64,000 nt of DNA, taken from positions 1,495,501 to 1,559,500 of the forward strand of contig NZ_CP019947.1 in NCBI RefSeq assembly GCF_002025205.1, in the 5' to 3' direction. Within the stretch, counting starts at the first letter, position 1. Every line of letters begins with the position of its first letter. A program made the translations under genes and the position numbers. This document shows, piece by piece, positions 12,494-25,631 of this stretch. Under the pieces are notes generated by a model that did not search any database, was not told where the DNA came from, and was given only the letters and a program-made list of their open reading frames with translations. This DNA comes from Pseudomonas sp. CC6-YY-74 (lineage in GTDB: Bacteria; Pseudomonadota; Gammaproteobacteria; Pseudomonadales; Pseudomonadaceae).

Positions 12494-12730
12494 TCATAAG
12501 CCTTTGTCACAAAAGAGAATGCATGCTCAAATTGAGTCGCACGTAATATGTTGCTGGCTATGCTACACCGAAGCAGGGGACGAGCGGGAGCCGGTGGCAG
12601 AGGCCTTCGTCCAGGCTGGTTGCCACCTCGTTGCCTAGCGTGGCATCGATCGGGTAAATCCGTACAATAGTCAAAGTTTTTGCCATTAACCGATTATTCG
12701 GCGCGCCGCCGGCGCAGGAATAGATGTGTT

Positions 12731-15136
<2,406 letters not shown>

Positions 15137-15166
15137 CGCCTAGAAATCAATGTAATAGGGAGTTCC

Positions 15167-15793
15167 ATGCGCCTGATTCGTATGCTGTTGCTGGCCGCTT
15201 TAAGTATTACCAGCGTTTCCGTCCTGGCCGCGGAGGATGTGTCGGCACAGCGTCTGACCACATTGCTCAACCAGGCAAAAACCATCAGCGCACGCTTCTC
15301 GCAACTGACCCTGGATGGCAGTGGGACGCAGTTGCAGGAAACGGCTGGGCAATTGGTGCTCAAGCGTCCGGGGCTGTTTCGCTGGCACACTGACGCGCCT
15401 ATGGAGCAGTTGTTGGTGTCCAATGGCGAGAAGGTCTGGTTGTATGACCCGGATCTGGAGCAGGTAACCATTCAGACCCTCGACAAGCGTCTGACCCATA
15501 CCCCGGCTCTGCTACTGTCCGGCGATGTGTCCGAGATTCAAGAGAATTTCGAGATCAGCCATAAGGAAGGCGGCAACGTGGTCGACTTCATTCTCAAGCC
15601 AAAATCCAAGGACACGCTGTTCGACAGCCTGCGCCTGTCATTTCGCAGCGGTGTGTTGAATGACATGCAACTGATCGACAGTATTGGCCAGCGCACCAAC
15701 ATTCTGTTCCTCAGCGTGAAGATGAATGAAAGCGTGGACGACAAACTGTTCAGCTTCGAGATTCCCGAAGGCGCGGATGTCATTCAAGAGTAA
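15167..15793 (+). CDS. lolA: Outer-membrane lipoprotein carrier LolA
   Basis: LolA ferries lipoproteins across the periplasm from LolCDE to LolB. The 208-residue precursor has a signal peptide ([21 protein letters not shown], cleaved before AEDV). The mature part has the LolA fold motifs [11 protein letters not shown] and [16 protein letters not shown]. It follows ftsK by 30 bases and precedes rarA by 19, so ftsK-lolA-rarA-crcB-serS is probably one transcription unit. Confidence 0.96.
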   Translation: MRLIRMLLLAALSITSVSVLAAEDVSAQRLTTLLNQAKTISARFSQLTLDGSGTQLQETAGQLVLKRPGLFRWHTDAPMEQLLVSNGEKVWLYDPDLEQVTIQTLDKRLTHTPALLLSGDVSEIQENFEISHKEGGNVVDFILKPKSKDTLFDSLRLSFRSGVLNDMQLIDSIGQRTNILFLSVKMNESVDDKLFSFEIPEGADVIQE

Positions 15794-15812
15794 GAGGTCG
15801 TAGCCCGCCGTC

Positions 15813-17134
15813 ATGGATCTGTTTCGAAATGCGCCCATCGCTCAACCCCTGGCCGCGCGCTTGCGTGCTGCCAGCCTGGACGAGTACGTCGGCCAGGAGC
15901 ATCTGCTCGCGCGCGGCAAGCCGCTGCGTGAAGCGCTGGAGCAGGGCGCGCTGCACTCGATGATTTTCTGGGGGCCGCCGGGCGTGGGCAAGACCACCCT
16001 GGCGCGCTTGCTCGCCCAGGTCACCGATGCGCATTTCGAGACGATTTCGGCGGTGCTCTCCGGGGTCAAGGAGATCCGCCAGGCGGTCGAAGTGGCGCAA
16101 CAGCATGCCGCCCAATATGGCCGTCGGACCATCCTGTTCGTCGACGAGGTGCATCGCTTCAACAAGTCGCAGCAGGATGCCTTTCTGCCCTATGTGGAAG
16201 ACGGCACCCTGATCTTCATCGGTGCCACTACCGAAAACCCCTCGTTCGAACTGAACAACGCGCTGCTTTCGCGGGCGCGTGTTTATGTCCTCAAAAGCCT
16301 GGACGAAACGGCGCTGCACAAGCTGGCGAGTCGCGCCCTGACCGACCCCAAAGGCCTTGGCGAGCGGCAACTCAGCCTGCCGGAGGAAAGTTTCAAGATT
16401 CTTCTGGCCGCCGCCGATGGCGATGGCAGGCGCTTGCTGAACTTCCTGGAAAACGCTGCGGATCTGGTCGAGGATGGCGGCGCCATCAGCACCGAGTTGT
16501 TGCTGGACCTACTCGGCGACAGCCGTAGACGCTTCGATAAGGGCGGCGAAGCGTTCTACGACCAGATTTCCGCGCTGCACAAGTCTGTGCGTGGCTCCAG
16601 TCCGGATGGCGCGCTGTACTGGTTCGCGCGCATGCTCGATGGCGGCTGCGACCCGCTGTACATTGCTCGCCGGGTCGTGCGCATGGCCAGCGAAGACATT
16701 GGCAATGCCGACCCACGGGCATTGACGCTGTGCCTCAATGCCTGGGATGTGCAAGAGCGCCTGGGCAGCCCCGAAGGCGAGCTGGCCGTCGCCCAGGCCA
16801 TCGTATACCTGGCCTGCGCGCCGAAAAGCAACGCGGTGTATAGCGCGTTCAAGGCGGCGATGCGTGATGCTGCCGAACATGGCTCCCTGGAAGTACCGCT
16901 GCACCTGCGCAACGCACCGACCAAGTTGATGAAAGAGCTGGGCTATGGCGATGAATACCGCTATGCCCATGACGAGCCGGATGCCTACGCCGCAGGTGAA
17001 GATTACTTCCCCGAGCAACTGCCGGCGCGTCAGTACTATCAACCGGTGCCGCGCGGCCTTGAGCAGAAAATTCGCGACAAGCTCGCGCATCTGGCCAGCC
17101 AGGATGCGCTCAGTCCGCGCAAGCGGAGAAAGCC

Positions 17135-17138
<4 letters not shown>
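15813..17138 (+). CDS. rarA: Replication-associated recombination protein RarA (MgsA)
   Basis: RarA is an AAA+ ATPase related to clamp loaders that acts at stalled forks. The 441-residue product has Walker [16 protein letters not shown] (~52-66), Walker [17 protein letters not shown] and sensor 1 [12 protein letters not shown]. The C-terminal tetramerisation half includes [20 protein letters not shown]. Its stop overlaps the crcB start by four bases (ATGA). Confidence 0.96.
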
Positions 17139-18806
<1,668 letters not shown>

Positions 18807-18824
18807 CGCGCAGGAGTACATCTT

Positions 18825-18885
18825 GCAGGGTGGGGTTTAAAACCCACTTCTGCAGGCAATTCTGGTGGACTGAAGCCCACCCTAC
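18825..18885. repeat. REP-like palindrome doublet between serS and cysG
   Basis: Two units face each other. Unit A (18825-18847) reads GCAGGGTGGGGTTTAAAACC and ends in CAC. Unit B (18864-18885), read on the minus strand, is GTAGGGTGGGCTTCAGTCCA ending CC. Each is an imperfect palindrome of the G-GGTGGG...CCCAC type found between Pseudomonas genes, and the pair can fold into one long hairpin. It could protect or terminate the serS message. Confidence 0.7.
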
Positions 18886-18930
18886 GGGCCAGGCGTGTGC
18901 CTCGCCATTGTCATCGCCTGGATCATACTC

Positions 18931-20325
18931 ATGGACTTTCTCCCGCTGTTCCACAAATTGCAGGATCGCCTGGTACTGGTGGTCGGTGGCGGTGAAGTCG
19001 CCCTGCGTAAATCGCGCTTGCTCGCCGATGCCGGCGCCAGGCTGCGGGTTGTGGCGCCCGAAGTGCGCGACGAACTTTGCACGCTGGTCAGCCTCGGGGC
19101 TGGCGAGGTGCTGCTGCGCAACTACCAGGCCGAGGACCTGAGCGGCGTGGTGCTGATCATCGCTGCCACCGACGATGAACCGCTGAATGCGCAAATATCC
19201 GCCCAGGCCCAGGCACTGGGGATTCCGGTCAATGTCGTCGATGCACCGAAACTGTGCAGCGTGATCTTCCCGGCTATCGTCGACCGCTCGCCGTTGATCG
19301 TCGCCGTCACCAGTGGCGGCGATGCGCCGGTGTTGGCGCGGTTGATCCGGGCCAAGATCGAAACCTGGATTCCAGCGACCTATGGTCAACTGGCCGGTTT
19401 GGCGAAGAAGTTTCGCAACCGGGTCAAGGGCCTGTTTCCTGATGTGCAGCAACGCCGGGTGTTCTGGGAAGACGTATTCCAGGGGCAAATTGCCGAGAGC
19501 GTATTCGCCGGGAAACTGCATGAGGGCGAGCGCCTGCTCGAAGAGAAAATCGCCGGCGCCGCGCCACGCACCCTGGGTGAGGTCTATCTGGTCGGTGCTG
19601 GCCCCGGCGATCCTGACCTGCTGACGTTTCGCGCCTTGCGCCTGATGCAGCAAGCCGATGTGGTGCTCTACGACCGCCTGGTCGCACCGGCGATCATCGA
19701 GCTGTGCCGTCGCGATGCCGAGCGCATCTATGTCGGCAAGCAGCGCGCCGAGCATGCCGTACCGCAGGATCAGATCAATCAGCAGCTGGTCAGCCTGGCC
19801 AAAGAGGGCAAACGGGTTTTACGCCTGAAAGGCGGCGACCCTTTCATCTTCGGCAGGGGCGGCGAGGAGATCGAGGAGCTGGCGGCCCACGGTATTCCCT
19901 TCCAGGTGGTACCGGGCATCACCGCGGCCAGTGGCTGCGCAGCTTATGCGGGGATTCCGCTGACCCATCGCGATCACGCGCAGTCGGTACGCTTCGTCAC
20001 CGGCCACCTCAAGGACGGCAGCTGCGACTTGCCCTGGGCAGAGCTTTCGGTGCCCAGCCAGACTCTGGTGTTCTACATGGGGCTGGTCGGCTTACCGCTG
20101 ATTTGCCAGCAATTGATCGCCCATGGTCGTGCCGCCAACACCCCCGCGGCGTTGATCCAGCAGGGCACTACGCGCAACCAGCGGGTCTTCACCGGCACCC
20201 TGGCGAACCTGCCGGAATTGGTCGCCCAGCATCAGGTCCACGCACCGACCCTGGTCATCGTCGGTGAAGTGGTGCAGCTGCGCGAAAAGCTGGCCTGGTT
20301 CGAAGGTGCTCAGAGCGAGGTTTGA
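18931..20325 (+). CDS. cysG: Siroheme synthase CysG (multifunctional)
   Basis: CysG turns uroporphyrinogen III into siroheme for sulfite and nitrite reductases. The 464-residue protein starts [21 protein letters not shown], a Rossmann dehydrogenase/ferrochelatase half. A uroporphyrinogen methyltransferase half follows from ~residue 217, with [17 protein letters not shown]. The start follows family length; no strong ribosome-binding site is visible before it, perhaps because the REP-like doublet lies upstream. Siroheme made here would serve the cysI product at the right end of the window. Confidence 0.95.
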   Translation: MDFLPLFHKLQDRLVLVVGGGEVALRKSRLLADAGARLRVVAPEVRDELCTLVSLGAGEVLLRNYQAEDLSGVVLIIAATDDEPLNAQISAQAQALGIPVNVVDAPKLCSVIFPAIVDRSPLIVAVTSGGDAPVLARLIRAKIETWIPATYGQLAGLAKKFRNRVKGLFPDVQQRRVFWEDVFQGQIAESVFAGKLHEGERLLEEKIAGAAPRTLGEVYLVGAGPGDPDLLTFRALRLMQQADVVLYDRLVAPAIIELCRRDAERIYVGKQRAEHAVPQDQINQQLVSLAKEGKRVLRLKGGDPFIFGRGGEEIEELAAHGIPFQVVPGITAASGCAAYAGIPLTHRDHAQSVRFVTGHLKDGSCDLPWAELSVPSQTLVFYMGLVGLPLICQQLIAHGRAANTPAALIQQGTTRNQRVFTGTLANLPELVAQHQVHAPTLVIVGEVVQLREKLAWFEGAQSEV

Positions 20326-20375
20326 AGCGAATGAGTCGACAAATATGAACCTGCAGTTCCACGGCCTGTTGAAGA

Positions 20376-20518
20376 GTGGGTTAGGCGCATGTTGACCCGC
20401 CCGCAGCCCCCTTGCGGCGTAACCCACCATCGGTGCAACGGGGCTATCTAGTGCGGGTTACACATCGCGCCACAATGGCGGCGACTGATCGCTCGGCAGT
20501 TGGCGCCGCTAACCCACC
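20376..20518. repeat. Two tandem imperfect palindromes downstream of cysG
   Basis: Unit 1 (20376-20428) begins GTGGGTTAGGCGC and ends GCGTAACCCACC. Unit 2 (~20453-20518) begins GCGGGTTACAC and ends GCCGCTAACCCACC. Both look like the intergenic GTGGGTTA-type palindromes of Pseudomonas and fill most of the 248-base gap between convergent cysG and the GST-family gene. No coding sequence is seen. Confidence 0.6.
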
Positions 20519-20573
20519 CTTGCTTACCACGGCTACAGGCGTGTCAGTGCACTCGCTTGCAAAAGCTAAAGCG

Positions 20574-21575
20574 CTACGACGTTGGCCAAATGCCCTTGCC
20601 CGGTAACCGCTGGCGATCATGCCCGCGGGCAAGCTCCAGCGCCGGCCCCTTGGGCACTATGCCGGTCGGGTTGATGGTGCGATGGCTGGCGTAGTAATGG
20701 TTCTTGATGTGTTCGAAATCCACCGTTGCCGCCACCCCGGGCCACTGGTACAGCTCGCGTAGCCAGTTGGACAGGTTCGGGTAGTCCTCGATGCGCCGCA
20801 GGTTGCACTTGAAGTGCCCGTAGTACACCGCATCGAAGCGAACCAGGGTGGTGAACAGGCGCCAATCGGCTTCGCTGAGGTATTCGCCAGCCAGGTAACG
20901 GTGCCCACCGAGATGTGCATCCAGCCAATCCAGTTCGTCGAACAGCTCGCCGAAGGCTTCCTCGTAGGCAGCCTGGGTGGTGGCGAAACCGGCGCGGTAC
21001 ACCCCATTGTTGACCGCTGGATAGATACGGTGATTGAGTGCGTCGATCTCGCCGCGCAGTGCTTCGGGATAGAAATCCAGGGAATTGCCCGTCAGCCCGT
21101 CGAACGCCGAGTTGAACATGCGGATGATTTCCGCCGACTCATTGCTGACGATGCACTGTTGCTGTTTGTCCCACAACAACGGCACGGTCACCCGGCCACT
21201 GTAGTTGGCATCATCGGCGGTGTAGCGCTGATGCAGGAAACGCTGACCGTCCAGGCTATCACCCGTGGAGCCATGGGCCGGGTCGAAGGTCCAGCCATCG
21301 TCGAGCATCAGCCAGCTGACCACCGAGACATCGACCAGATCCTGCAAACCCTTGAGCTGACGCAGGATCAGGGTGCGCTGGGCCCAGGGGCAGGCGAGGG
21401 AAACATACAAGTGATAGCGACCGGCCTGCGCCTTGAAGCCACCTTTGCCGCTTGGCCCAGGGCTGCCGTCGGCGGTGATCCAGTTATGCCGCTGGGCATG
21501 CTCGCGCTTGAAGCGGCCGTCAGCGGCAGTGTCGTACCACTGGTCATGCCAGCTTCCTTCAATTAACAAACCCAT
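20574..21575 (-). CDS. Glutathionyl-hydroquinone reductase (Xi-class GST, YqjG-like)
   Basis: Such enzymes reduce glutathionyl-hydroquinones using the cysteine of a CPWA motif; here ACPWAQRT places it at Cys62. The N-terminal thioredoxin-like half is preceded by the family's ~50-residue extension (WHDQWYDTAADGRFKRE). The C-terminal helical half contains YLAGEYLSEADWRLFTTLVRFD and the HFKCNLRRIEDYPNL segment. The 333-residue length fits. An AAGGAG site precedes the ATG. It is monocistronic and convergent with cysG. Confidence 0.92.
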   Translation of the reverse strand: MGLLIEGSWHDQWYDTAADGRFKREHAQRHNWITADGSPGPSGKGGFKAQAGRYHLYVSLACPWAQRTLILRQLKGLQDLVDVSVVSWLMLDDGWTFDPAHGSTGDSLDGQRFLHQRYTADDANYSGRVTVPLLWDKQQQCIVSNESAEIIRMFNSAFDGLTGNSLDFYPEALRGEIDALNHRIYPAVNNGVYRAGFATTQAAYEEAFGELFDELDWLDAHLGGHRYLAGEYLSEADWRLFTTLVRFDAVYYGHFKCNLRRIEDYPNLSNWLRELYQWPGVAATVDFEHIKNHYYASHRTINPTGIVPKGPALELARGHDRQRLPGKGIWPTS

Positions 21576-21665
21576 TACCCGACTCCTTTAGCGTTACGGC
21601 TCATGGGTTCAGTCTAACGGCATCGGTTCGATTGAAAGGTAGAAAAAGCTGCCTCTAAAAATCGA

Positions 21666-22649
21666 CTAGCTCGATATGTTTCGTGCGTCCCAGCGCTGCT
21701 GCGCCTGCTTGAACGCCTCTTCGCGTGGCATGCCCAGGCCACGCAGGGCCATGGCCATGCTGCTCAATACCGCGAGTCGGCCGTAAGCGTCTTCGACTTC
21801 GCCGCGCCAGAAGGCCTGCAGGTGCTCCGGTTGCAGCGACGCGGGCTTGACGTGGCGCTGCGCCGACAACGGCGGCCAGTCTTCGTCCCAGTTCACGCCG
21901 TTGGCCGTGCCGTAGAGATGGCTGGTGGCGTCCGGGTTGATTTCCACCTCGCCACCGTCACCCTTGATCACCAGCGCAGTGTCGCCGAGCAACTGGCTCG
22001 CCTCGCGGTGTACCGCCTGGTAACCGGGATGAAAGATGCTCTGCAAGCCGCAGCGCGCCGCTAGCGGATTGAGAATGCGCGTCAGTGAGTGGATCGGCGA
22101 GCGCAGACCGAGGATGTTGCGCAGGTCGATCATCCGTTGCAGTTGCGGCATCCAGTCGCCCAGCGGGATAAATGCCAGTTGTTGTTCCAGCAAGGCATGC
22201 TCCACCTCACCCCAGCTGCGGCACAGTGGAATCTGCAGAAGCTCGATTACTTGCTCGCTATACAAGCGCCCGGCGGTGTGCGCGCCGCCGCCATGCAGGA
22301 GGATGCGCACGCCGCTGTTGGCCAGGGCCTTGGCGGCGAGGAGGAACCAAGGCAAGTGACGCTTCTTGCCGGCATAGCTGGGCCAGTCCAGGTCGACCGC
22401 AATGGCCGGCGCCTGCAAGCGCTCGCGCACCGCTTCGGCAAAGCCGGCCATCTCCTCGGCGCTTTCCTCTTTGTGCCTGAGCAGCATCAGGAAGGCACCG
22501 AGTTGGGTGTCCTCGGCCTTGCCGTCGAGCAACATACCCATGGCTTCACGGGCTTCTTCTCGGGTCAGGTTGCGCGCGCCGCGCTTGCCCTTACCGAGGA
22601 TGCGCACGAATTGGGCAAAGGGGTGTTCCGCAGGGGTGACAAGGTTCAT
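21666..22649 (-). CDS. ybiB: YbiB/TrpD2-like glycosyl transferase-fold DNA-binding protein
   Basis: The 327-residue product resembles anthranilate phosphoribosyltransferase in fold (FLMLLRHKEESAEEMAGFAEA, LLHGGGAHTAGR, GLQSIFHPGYQAVHREA) but belongs to the TrpD2/YbiB group, which in E. coli binds nucleic acid and is not a Trp enzyme. The ATG overlaps the tusE stop by three bases, so it is read as the last gene of a tusDCBE-ybiB operon. The upstream extension of the open frame overlaps tusE and is discarded. Confidence 0.85.
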   Translation of the reverse strand: MNLVTPAEHPFAQFVRILGKGKRGARNLTREEAREAMGMLLDGKAEDTQLGAFLMLLRHKEESAEEMAGFAEAVRERLQAPAIAVDLDWPSYAGKKRHLPWFLLAAKALANSGVRILLHGGGAHTAGRLYSEQVIELLQIPLCRSWGEVEHALLEQQLAFIPLGDWMPQLQRMIDLRNILGLRSPIHSLTRILNPLAARCGLQSIFHPGYQAVHREASQLLGDTALVIKGDGGEVEINPDATSHLYGTANGVNWDEDWPPLSAQRHVKPASLQPEHLQAFWRGEVEDAYGRLAVLSSMAMALRGLGMPREEAFKQAQQRWDARNISS

Positions 22650-22981
22650 AGGCAATTCGTCGGTTTGGGCAGGCCCGCCAGCTTGGCGGCGAGTTTGGCG
22701 GGAGCGCCTTTGAACAGGAGGTTGAGGTGCAGGCTGTTGCCCTTTTCCGGGCCTAGCTTGAGCGCCATGTATTTGATCAGTGGCCGGTTGGCTGGCGCCA
22801 GCTGGAACTCGGCGTAGAAGGCCCGCAGCAATTGCAGAATCTGCCAATGTTCGGCACTCAGGGTCAATTGTTCCTGCTGCGCCAGAGCCTCGGCCACTGG
22901 TTCCGACCAGTCGGCCAGAGCCACCAGATAACCGTCCTTGTCCAGCTCGATGCGCCGGCCGCTAACGATCAAATGCCTCAT
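22646..22981 (-). CDS. tusE: Sulfurtransferase TusE (DsrC family)
   Basis: TusE accepts persulfide sulfur from TusD and passes it to MnmA for tRNA 2-thiolation. The 111-residue protein has the DsrC fold and the C-terminal catalytic cysteine in the PKPTNCL tail (penultimate residue). It overlaps tusB at its start and ybiB at its end. The presence of mnmA in the same window fits the pathway. Confidence 0.94.
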   Translation of the reverse strand: MRHLIVSGRRIELDKDGYLVALADWSEPVAEALAQQEQLTLSAEHWQILQLLRAFYAEFQLAPANRPLIKYMALKLGPEKGNSLHLNLLFKGAPAKLAAKLAGLPKPTNCL

Positions 22982-23277
22982 AGCCAGCTGTTTACCTTGT
23001 CGAAGCGGCAGCTGAGCTCGACGAACCCCGGGTAGTCGACCACCTGAATCCGCGCCGGCGCGGCGAGGGCGCGCGCGCAGAGGTCTTCGTCGAGGGCGAA
23101 CAGGCCGATCCCGACGGGCATCAGCTCCAGGGCCTGGTGCTGGGCGGTGCCGGGTTGCAGGGCGTATACCGCGTCGCCGCACAGCAACAGACCGTCGGCA
23201 GGACCCAGCAGGCGCAGACAGCTGCTCAGACGACTGTCGCTGAACGGTGAGTGGGACAAAACATGCAACGTAGCCAT
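22978..23277 (-). CDS. tusB: Sulfurtransferase complex subunit TusB (DsrH)
   Basis: TusB is a subunit of the heterohexameric TusBCD sulfur relay. The 99-residue product starts MATLHVLSHSPFSDSRLSSC and contains GDAVYALQPG, both family-like. It overlaps tusC by one base and tusE by four, a tightly coupled operon. Confidence 0.93.
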   Translation of the reverse strand: MATLHVLSHSPFSDSRLSSCLRLLGPADGLLLCGDAVYALQPGTAQHQALELMPVGIGLFALDEDLCARALAAPARIQVVDYPGFVELSCRFDKVNSWL

Positions 23278-23636
23278 CAGAGGGTGATCACCTGGTCGTA
23301 ACGGTCGATAAGCGCAATCAGGGCGGCATCATCCAGCACCTCGGTCGCCAGCGTCAGCGTCTGTTGCTCCAGTCCGCGCTCTTGCAGGCTGCGCGCCGAG
23401 GCATACAGCGCTTCGACGCCGAACAGCGGTAACGCCTGCAGGTTGGCGCCCAGGTCTTTCTGCTGCAGGGTTGCAGGCCGTTGCGCTGCCGCCAGCTGGA
23501 ACACCCCATCGTCGAGAAACAGCATGCCGAGGGGTAAGTCGAACGCGCCGCCAGCCAGGGCAATATCCAGCGCTTCGCGGGCGCTAGGGCCGGACCAGGG
23601 CGACTGACGGTTGATGATCAGCAAGGATTTGCTCAT
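23277..23636 (-). CDS. tusC: Sulfurtransferase complex subunit TusC (DsrF)
   Basis: The 119-residue product begins MSKSLLIINRQSPWSGPSAR and contains the Dsr-family stretch GVEALYASARSLQERGL. It is the middle, structural subunit of TusBCD. The longer open frame upstream overlaps tusD and is ignored; the start follows the tusD stop by one base. Confidence 0.93.
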   Translation of the reverse strand: MSKSLLIINRQSPWSGPSAREALDIALAGGAFDLPLGMLFLDDGVFQLAAAQRPATLQQKDLGANLQALPLFGVEALYASARSLQERGLEQQTLTLATEVLDDAALIALIDRYDQVITL

Positions 23637-23637
23637 T

Positions 23638-24030
23638 TCAAGGCCCTCCGAAACACACCAGGCGATCGGCCGTTTGCGCCGCTTCATGCAGTTGGCCCAG
23701 CCCGGAAAGTTCCCAGGGAGCATCCAGATTGCCGGCACCGCGCTCGTAGCGTTGCGCTTCCTGCTCATTGAGGATGCCGCGGCGTAGCGCTGCGGCAATG
23801 CATACAACGCCATCGAGCTGCTGCTGGCGTACCAGTTCGCGCCATTCAGCAGGGATATCCAGCTCATCCTGCGCGCTGACCACATTGCTCGAAGCGTTGT
23901 GCACCGCGTCCTGATAAAAGAACAGCCGCACGATCTGATGGCCGCCGGCCAGGGCAGCCTGAACAAAACGCAGGGCGCGCCGGGAGGAGGGCGCATGCGG
24001 CGGGGCGAAGAGGGCGATGGCGAATTTCAT
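23638..24030 (-). CDS. tusD: Sulfurtransferase complex subunit TusD (DsrE)
   Basis: TusD carries the active cysteine that receives sulfur from TusA. The 130-residue product starts MKFAIALFAPPHAPSSRRAL; the catalytic cysteine is the one in DGVVCIAAALRRGI (~77). It is the first gene of the tus operon. A terminator 70 bases upstream ends yccA, so tusD needs its own promoter in that short gap. TusA is not in the window. Confidence 0.93.
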   Translation of the reverse strand: MKFAIALFAPPHAPSSRRALRFVQAALAGGHQIVRLFFYQDAVHNASSNVVSAQDELDIPAEWRELVRQQQLDGVVCIAAALRRGILNEQEAQRYERGAGNLDAPWELSGLGQLHEAAQTADRLVCFGGP

Positions 24031-24097
24031 ATAGAAGCCGGCAGGGAAATCTGCCCCAATGATAAAGCGTGAGCGCGCAAGATGCTCGCCGCAGGCA

Positions 24098-24122
24098 TGA
24101 AAAAGCCCGCCGAAGCGGGCCT
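24098..24122 (-). terminator. Terminator downstream of yccA
   Basis: On the minus strand GAGGCCCGCTTCGGCGGGCT runs straight into TTTTTC. The GCCCGC/GCGGGC stem has a TTCG-type loop. It separates yccA from tusD. Confidence 0.85.
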
Positions 24123-24139
24123 CGGGCGCGACTCGAGGA

Positions 24140-24808
24140 TCAGTCGTCGCTGCCCATGATGCCCATGATCTGCAGCAGGCTGAGGAACAGGTTGTAGATC
24201 GATACATACAGGCTAATGGTCGCCATGATGTAGTTGCGTTCACCACCGTGGATGATGGCGCTGGTCTGGTACAGGATGCAGGCCGAGGAAAACAGCACGA
24301 AACCGGCGCTAATCGCCAGTTGCAGGCCGCTGATCTGGAAGAAGAACCCTGCCACCATGGCGCCGATCAGGACAAAGAAGCCAGCAGTGATGAAGCCGCT
24401 GAGGAAGCTCATATCCTTGCGCGAAATCAGTACATAGGCGGACAGACCACAGAACACCAGCGCGGTCATGGTGAATGCCGAGCTGACCACTTCGGCGCCG
24501 TTGGCCATGCCCAGGTAGCGATTGAGGATCGGCCCCAGGGTGTAACCCATGAAGCCGGTCAGGGCGAGGGTGGAGAGCAGGCCCCAGGACGAGTCACGCA
24601 GTTTAGCGGTGAGGAAGAACAGGCCGTAGAAGCCGATCAGCACCACGAAAAAGTTGGGGTAAGGCACATTGGCGCGCTGCGCCATAAAGGCGACCAAGCC
24701 GCTGAAGGCCAGGGTGATGGCCAGCAGGCCATATGTATTGCGCAGGACGCGGCTGACTTCCAGCTGCTCAACCTGCGTGTGACTGAGTGTGTAATCTTGT
24801 TCGCGCAT
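24140..24808 (-). CDS. yccA: Bax inhibitor-1/YccA family membrane protein
   Basis: This 222-residue inner-membrane protein has about seven hydrophobic segments after a ~24-residue polar N-terminus ([20 protein letters not shown]). Family features are the TLGPIL segment, the acidic C-terminal SDD, and [23 protein letters not shown]. coli YccA is both a substrate and a modulator of the FtsH protease. It is monocistronic and sits at the edge of the conserved block, before the tRNA-Ser locus. Confidence 0.93.
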   Translation of the reverse strand: MREQDYTLSHTQVEQLEVSRVLRNTYGLLAITLAFSGLVAFMAQRANVPYPNFFVVLIGFYGLFFLTAKLRDSSWGLLSTLALTGFMGYTLGPILNRYLGMANGAEVVSSAFTMTALVFCGLSAYVLISRKDMSFLSGFITAGFFVLIGAMVAGFFFQISGLQLAISAGFVLFSSACILYQTSAIIHGGERNYIMATISLYVSIYNLFLSLLQIMGIMGSDD

Positions 24809-24997
24809 GGCGGCACTCCTGTAAAAATTAGTAGATCCGTGATCAGGCTTGTGGGGATCATAACAGAGCGGTAGGCACTGCCAACCTTTAGAGTTTGACA
24901 GTGTGTTGCGTTCCGGTAAGATTGCCGCCCTCAGTCAAGCCAAGGCGTGATTGAGCAATGTAAAAAACGGCCCTGCCCCATGGCTGTAGAAAATTTT

Positions 24998-25075
24998 GGA
25001 AGCGTGGCCGAGTGGTTTAAGTCAGCGGTCTTGAAAACCGCCGATGGGATGCTGTCCTAGAGTTCTTATCTAAGG
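24998..25075 (+). pseudogene. Decayed tRNA-Ser (UGA) copy
   Basis: The first ~48 bases are a good tRNA-Ser: acceptor GGAAGCG, D-arm GCCGAGTGGTTTAAG, and anticodon arm CGGTCTTGAAAACCG with anticodon TGA. After that the variable and T arms are corrupted (GAGTTCTTATC in place of GGTTCGAATC), and there is no CGCTTCC-CCA 3' acceptor strand. It lies about 40 bases before an intact tRNA-Ser with the same anticodon. I infer a duplicated or displaced copy whose 3' half was lost. Confidence 0.75.
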
Positions 25076-25115
25076 ATGATCGGTGTTGCACCTTGTAAGG
25101 ATGTAGAAAAAATCT

Positions 25116-25206
25116 GGAGGGTTGGCAGAGCGGTTGAATGCACCGGTCTTGAAAACCGGCGAACGTTAGTAGCGTTTCTAGGGTTCGAATCCCTAGCCCT
25201 CCACCA
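25116..25206 (+). tRNA. tRNA-Ser (anticodon UGA)
   Basis: This is a complete 91-base class II tRNA with acceptor GGAGGGT/GCCCTCC and anticodon arm CCGGTCTTGAAAACCGG. It has a long variable arm (around AACGTTAGTAGCGTT), T-arm TAGGGTTCGAATCCCTA and an encoded CCA. The discriminator base reads A, where tRNA-Ser more often has G. A terminator follows directly. Confidence 0.95.
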
Positions 25207-25217
25207 TATAGATGTAC

Positions 25218-25244
25218 CAAGGCCCCGTATTTCGGGGCCTTGTT
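25218..25244 (+). terminator. Terminator of the tRNA-Ser transcript
   Basis: The stem AAGGCCCCG/CGGGGCCTT with a TATTT loop is followed by GTTGTTT. It lies 12 bases past the tRNA CCA end. Confidence 0.8.
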
Positions 25245-25631
25245 GTTTCTGGAGTATGCCCGTCCGCACCTTAGTCTCCACGTCGGCTTGTTTTGCGGCT
25301 TGAGCTGCTCGCGCTGATTTCAGGCGCGAGGTCTATCAGGCTCCAGGCAACCAAGCCCAAGCTATTGCCGTCAGAAATTTGCTTCCTCGTTGCTGGCGAC
25401 CCGTTGGCCAAGGACTTGGTCCCCGTCAGCCAGGTTGGCACCGCGTACCAATTAGATAACCTTCAGCGTATGGAGCGCTCGCGCAGCGTAAGGCCTTCGC
25501 ACACCATGACGTGGCATCCAGTACAGGTGGATCGACGGTTGGGATGAATCTGGCGGATGCCAATAGCAAGACTTCGTTTCGTCGGCCGCTTCGGCCATAT
25601 AGCCCAACCGCCTGCCCAGCCACGAATGCGC
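25245..25631. repeat. Non-coding gap with an inverted repeat at 25536-25610
   Basis: No convincing gene is seen in these 387 bases, which mark the left edge of the accessory block. Near its right end CGGTTGGG (25536-25543) and CCCAACCG (25603-25610) are inverted around an inner GGCCGcttCGGCC hairpin. This resembles the GTTGGGC...GCCCAAC intergenic palindromes of Pseudomonas. Confidence 0.5.
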
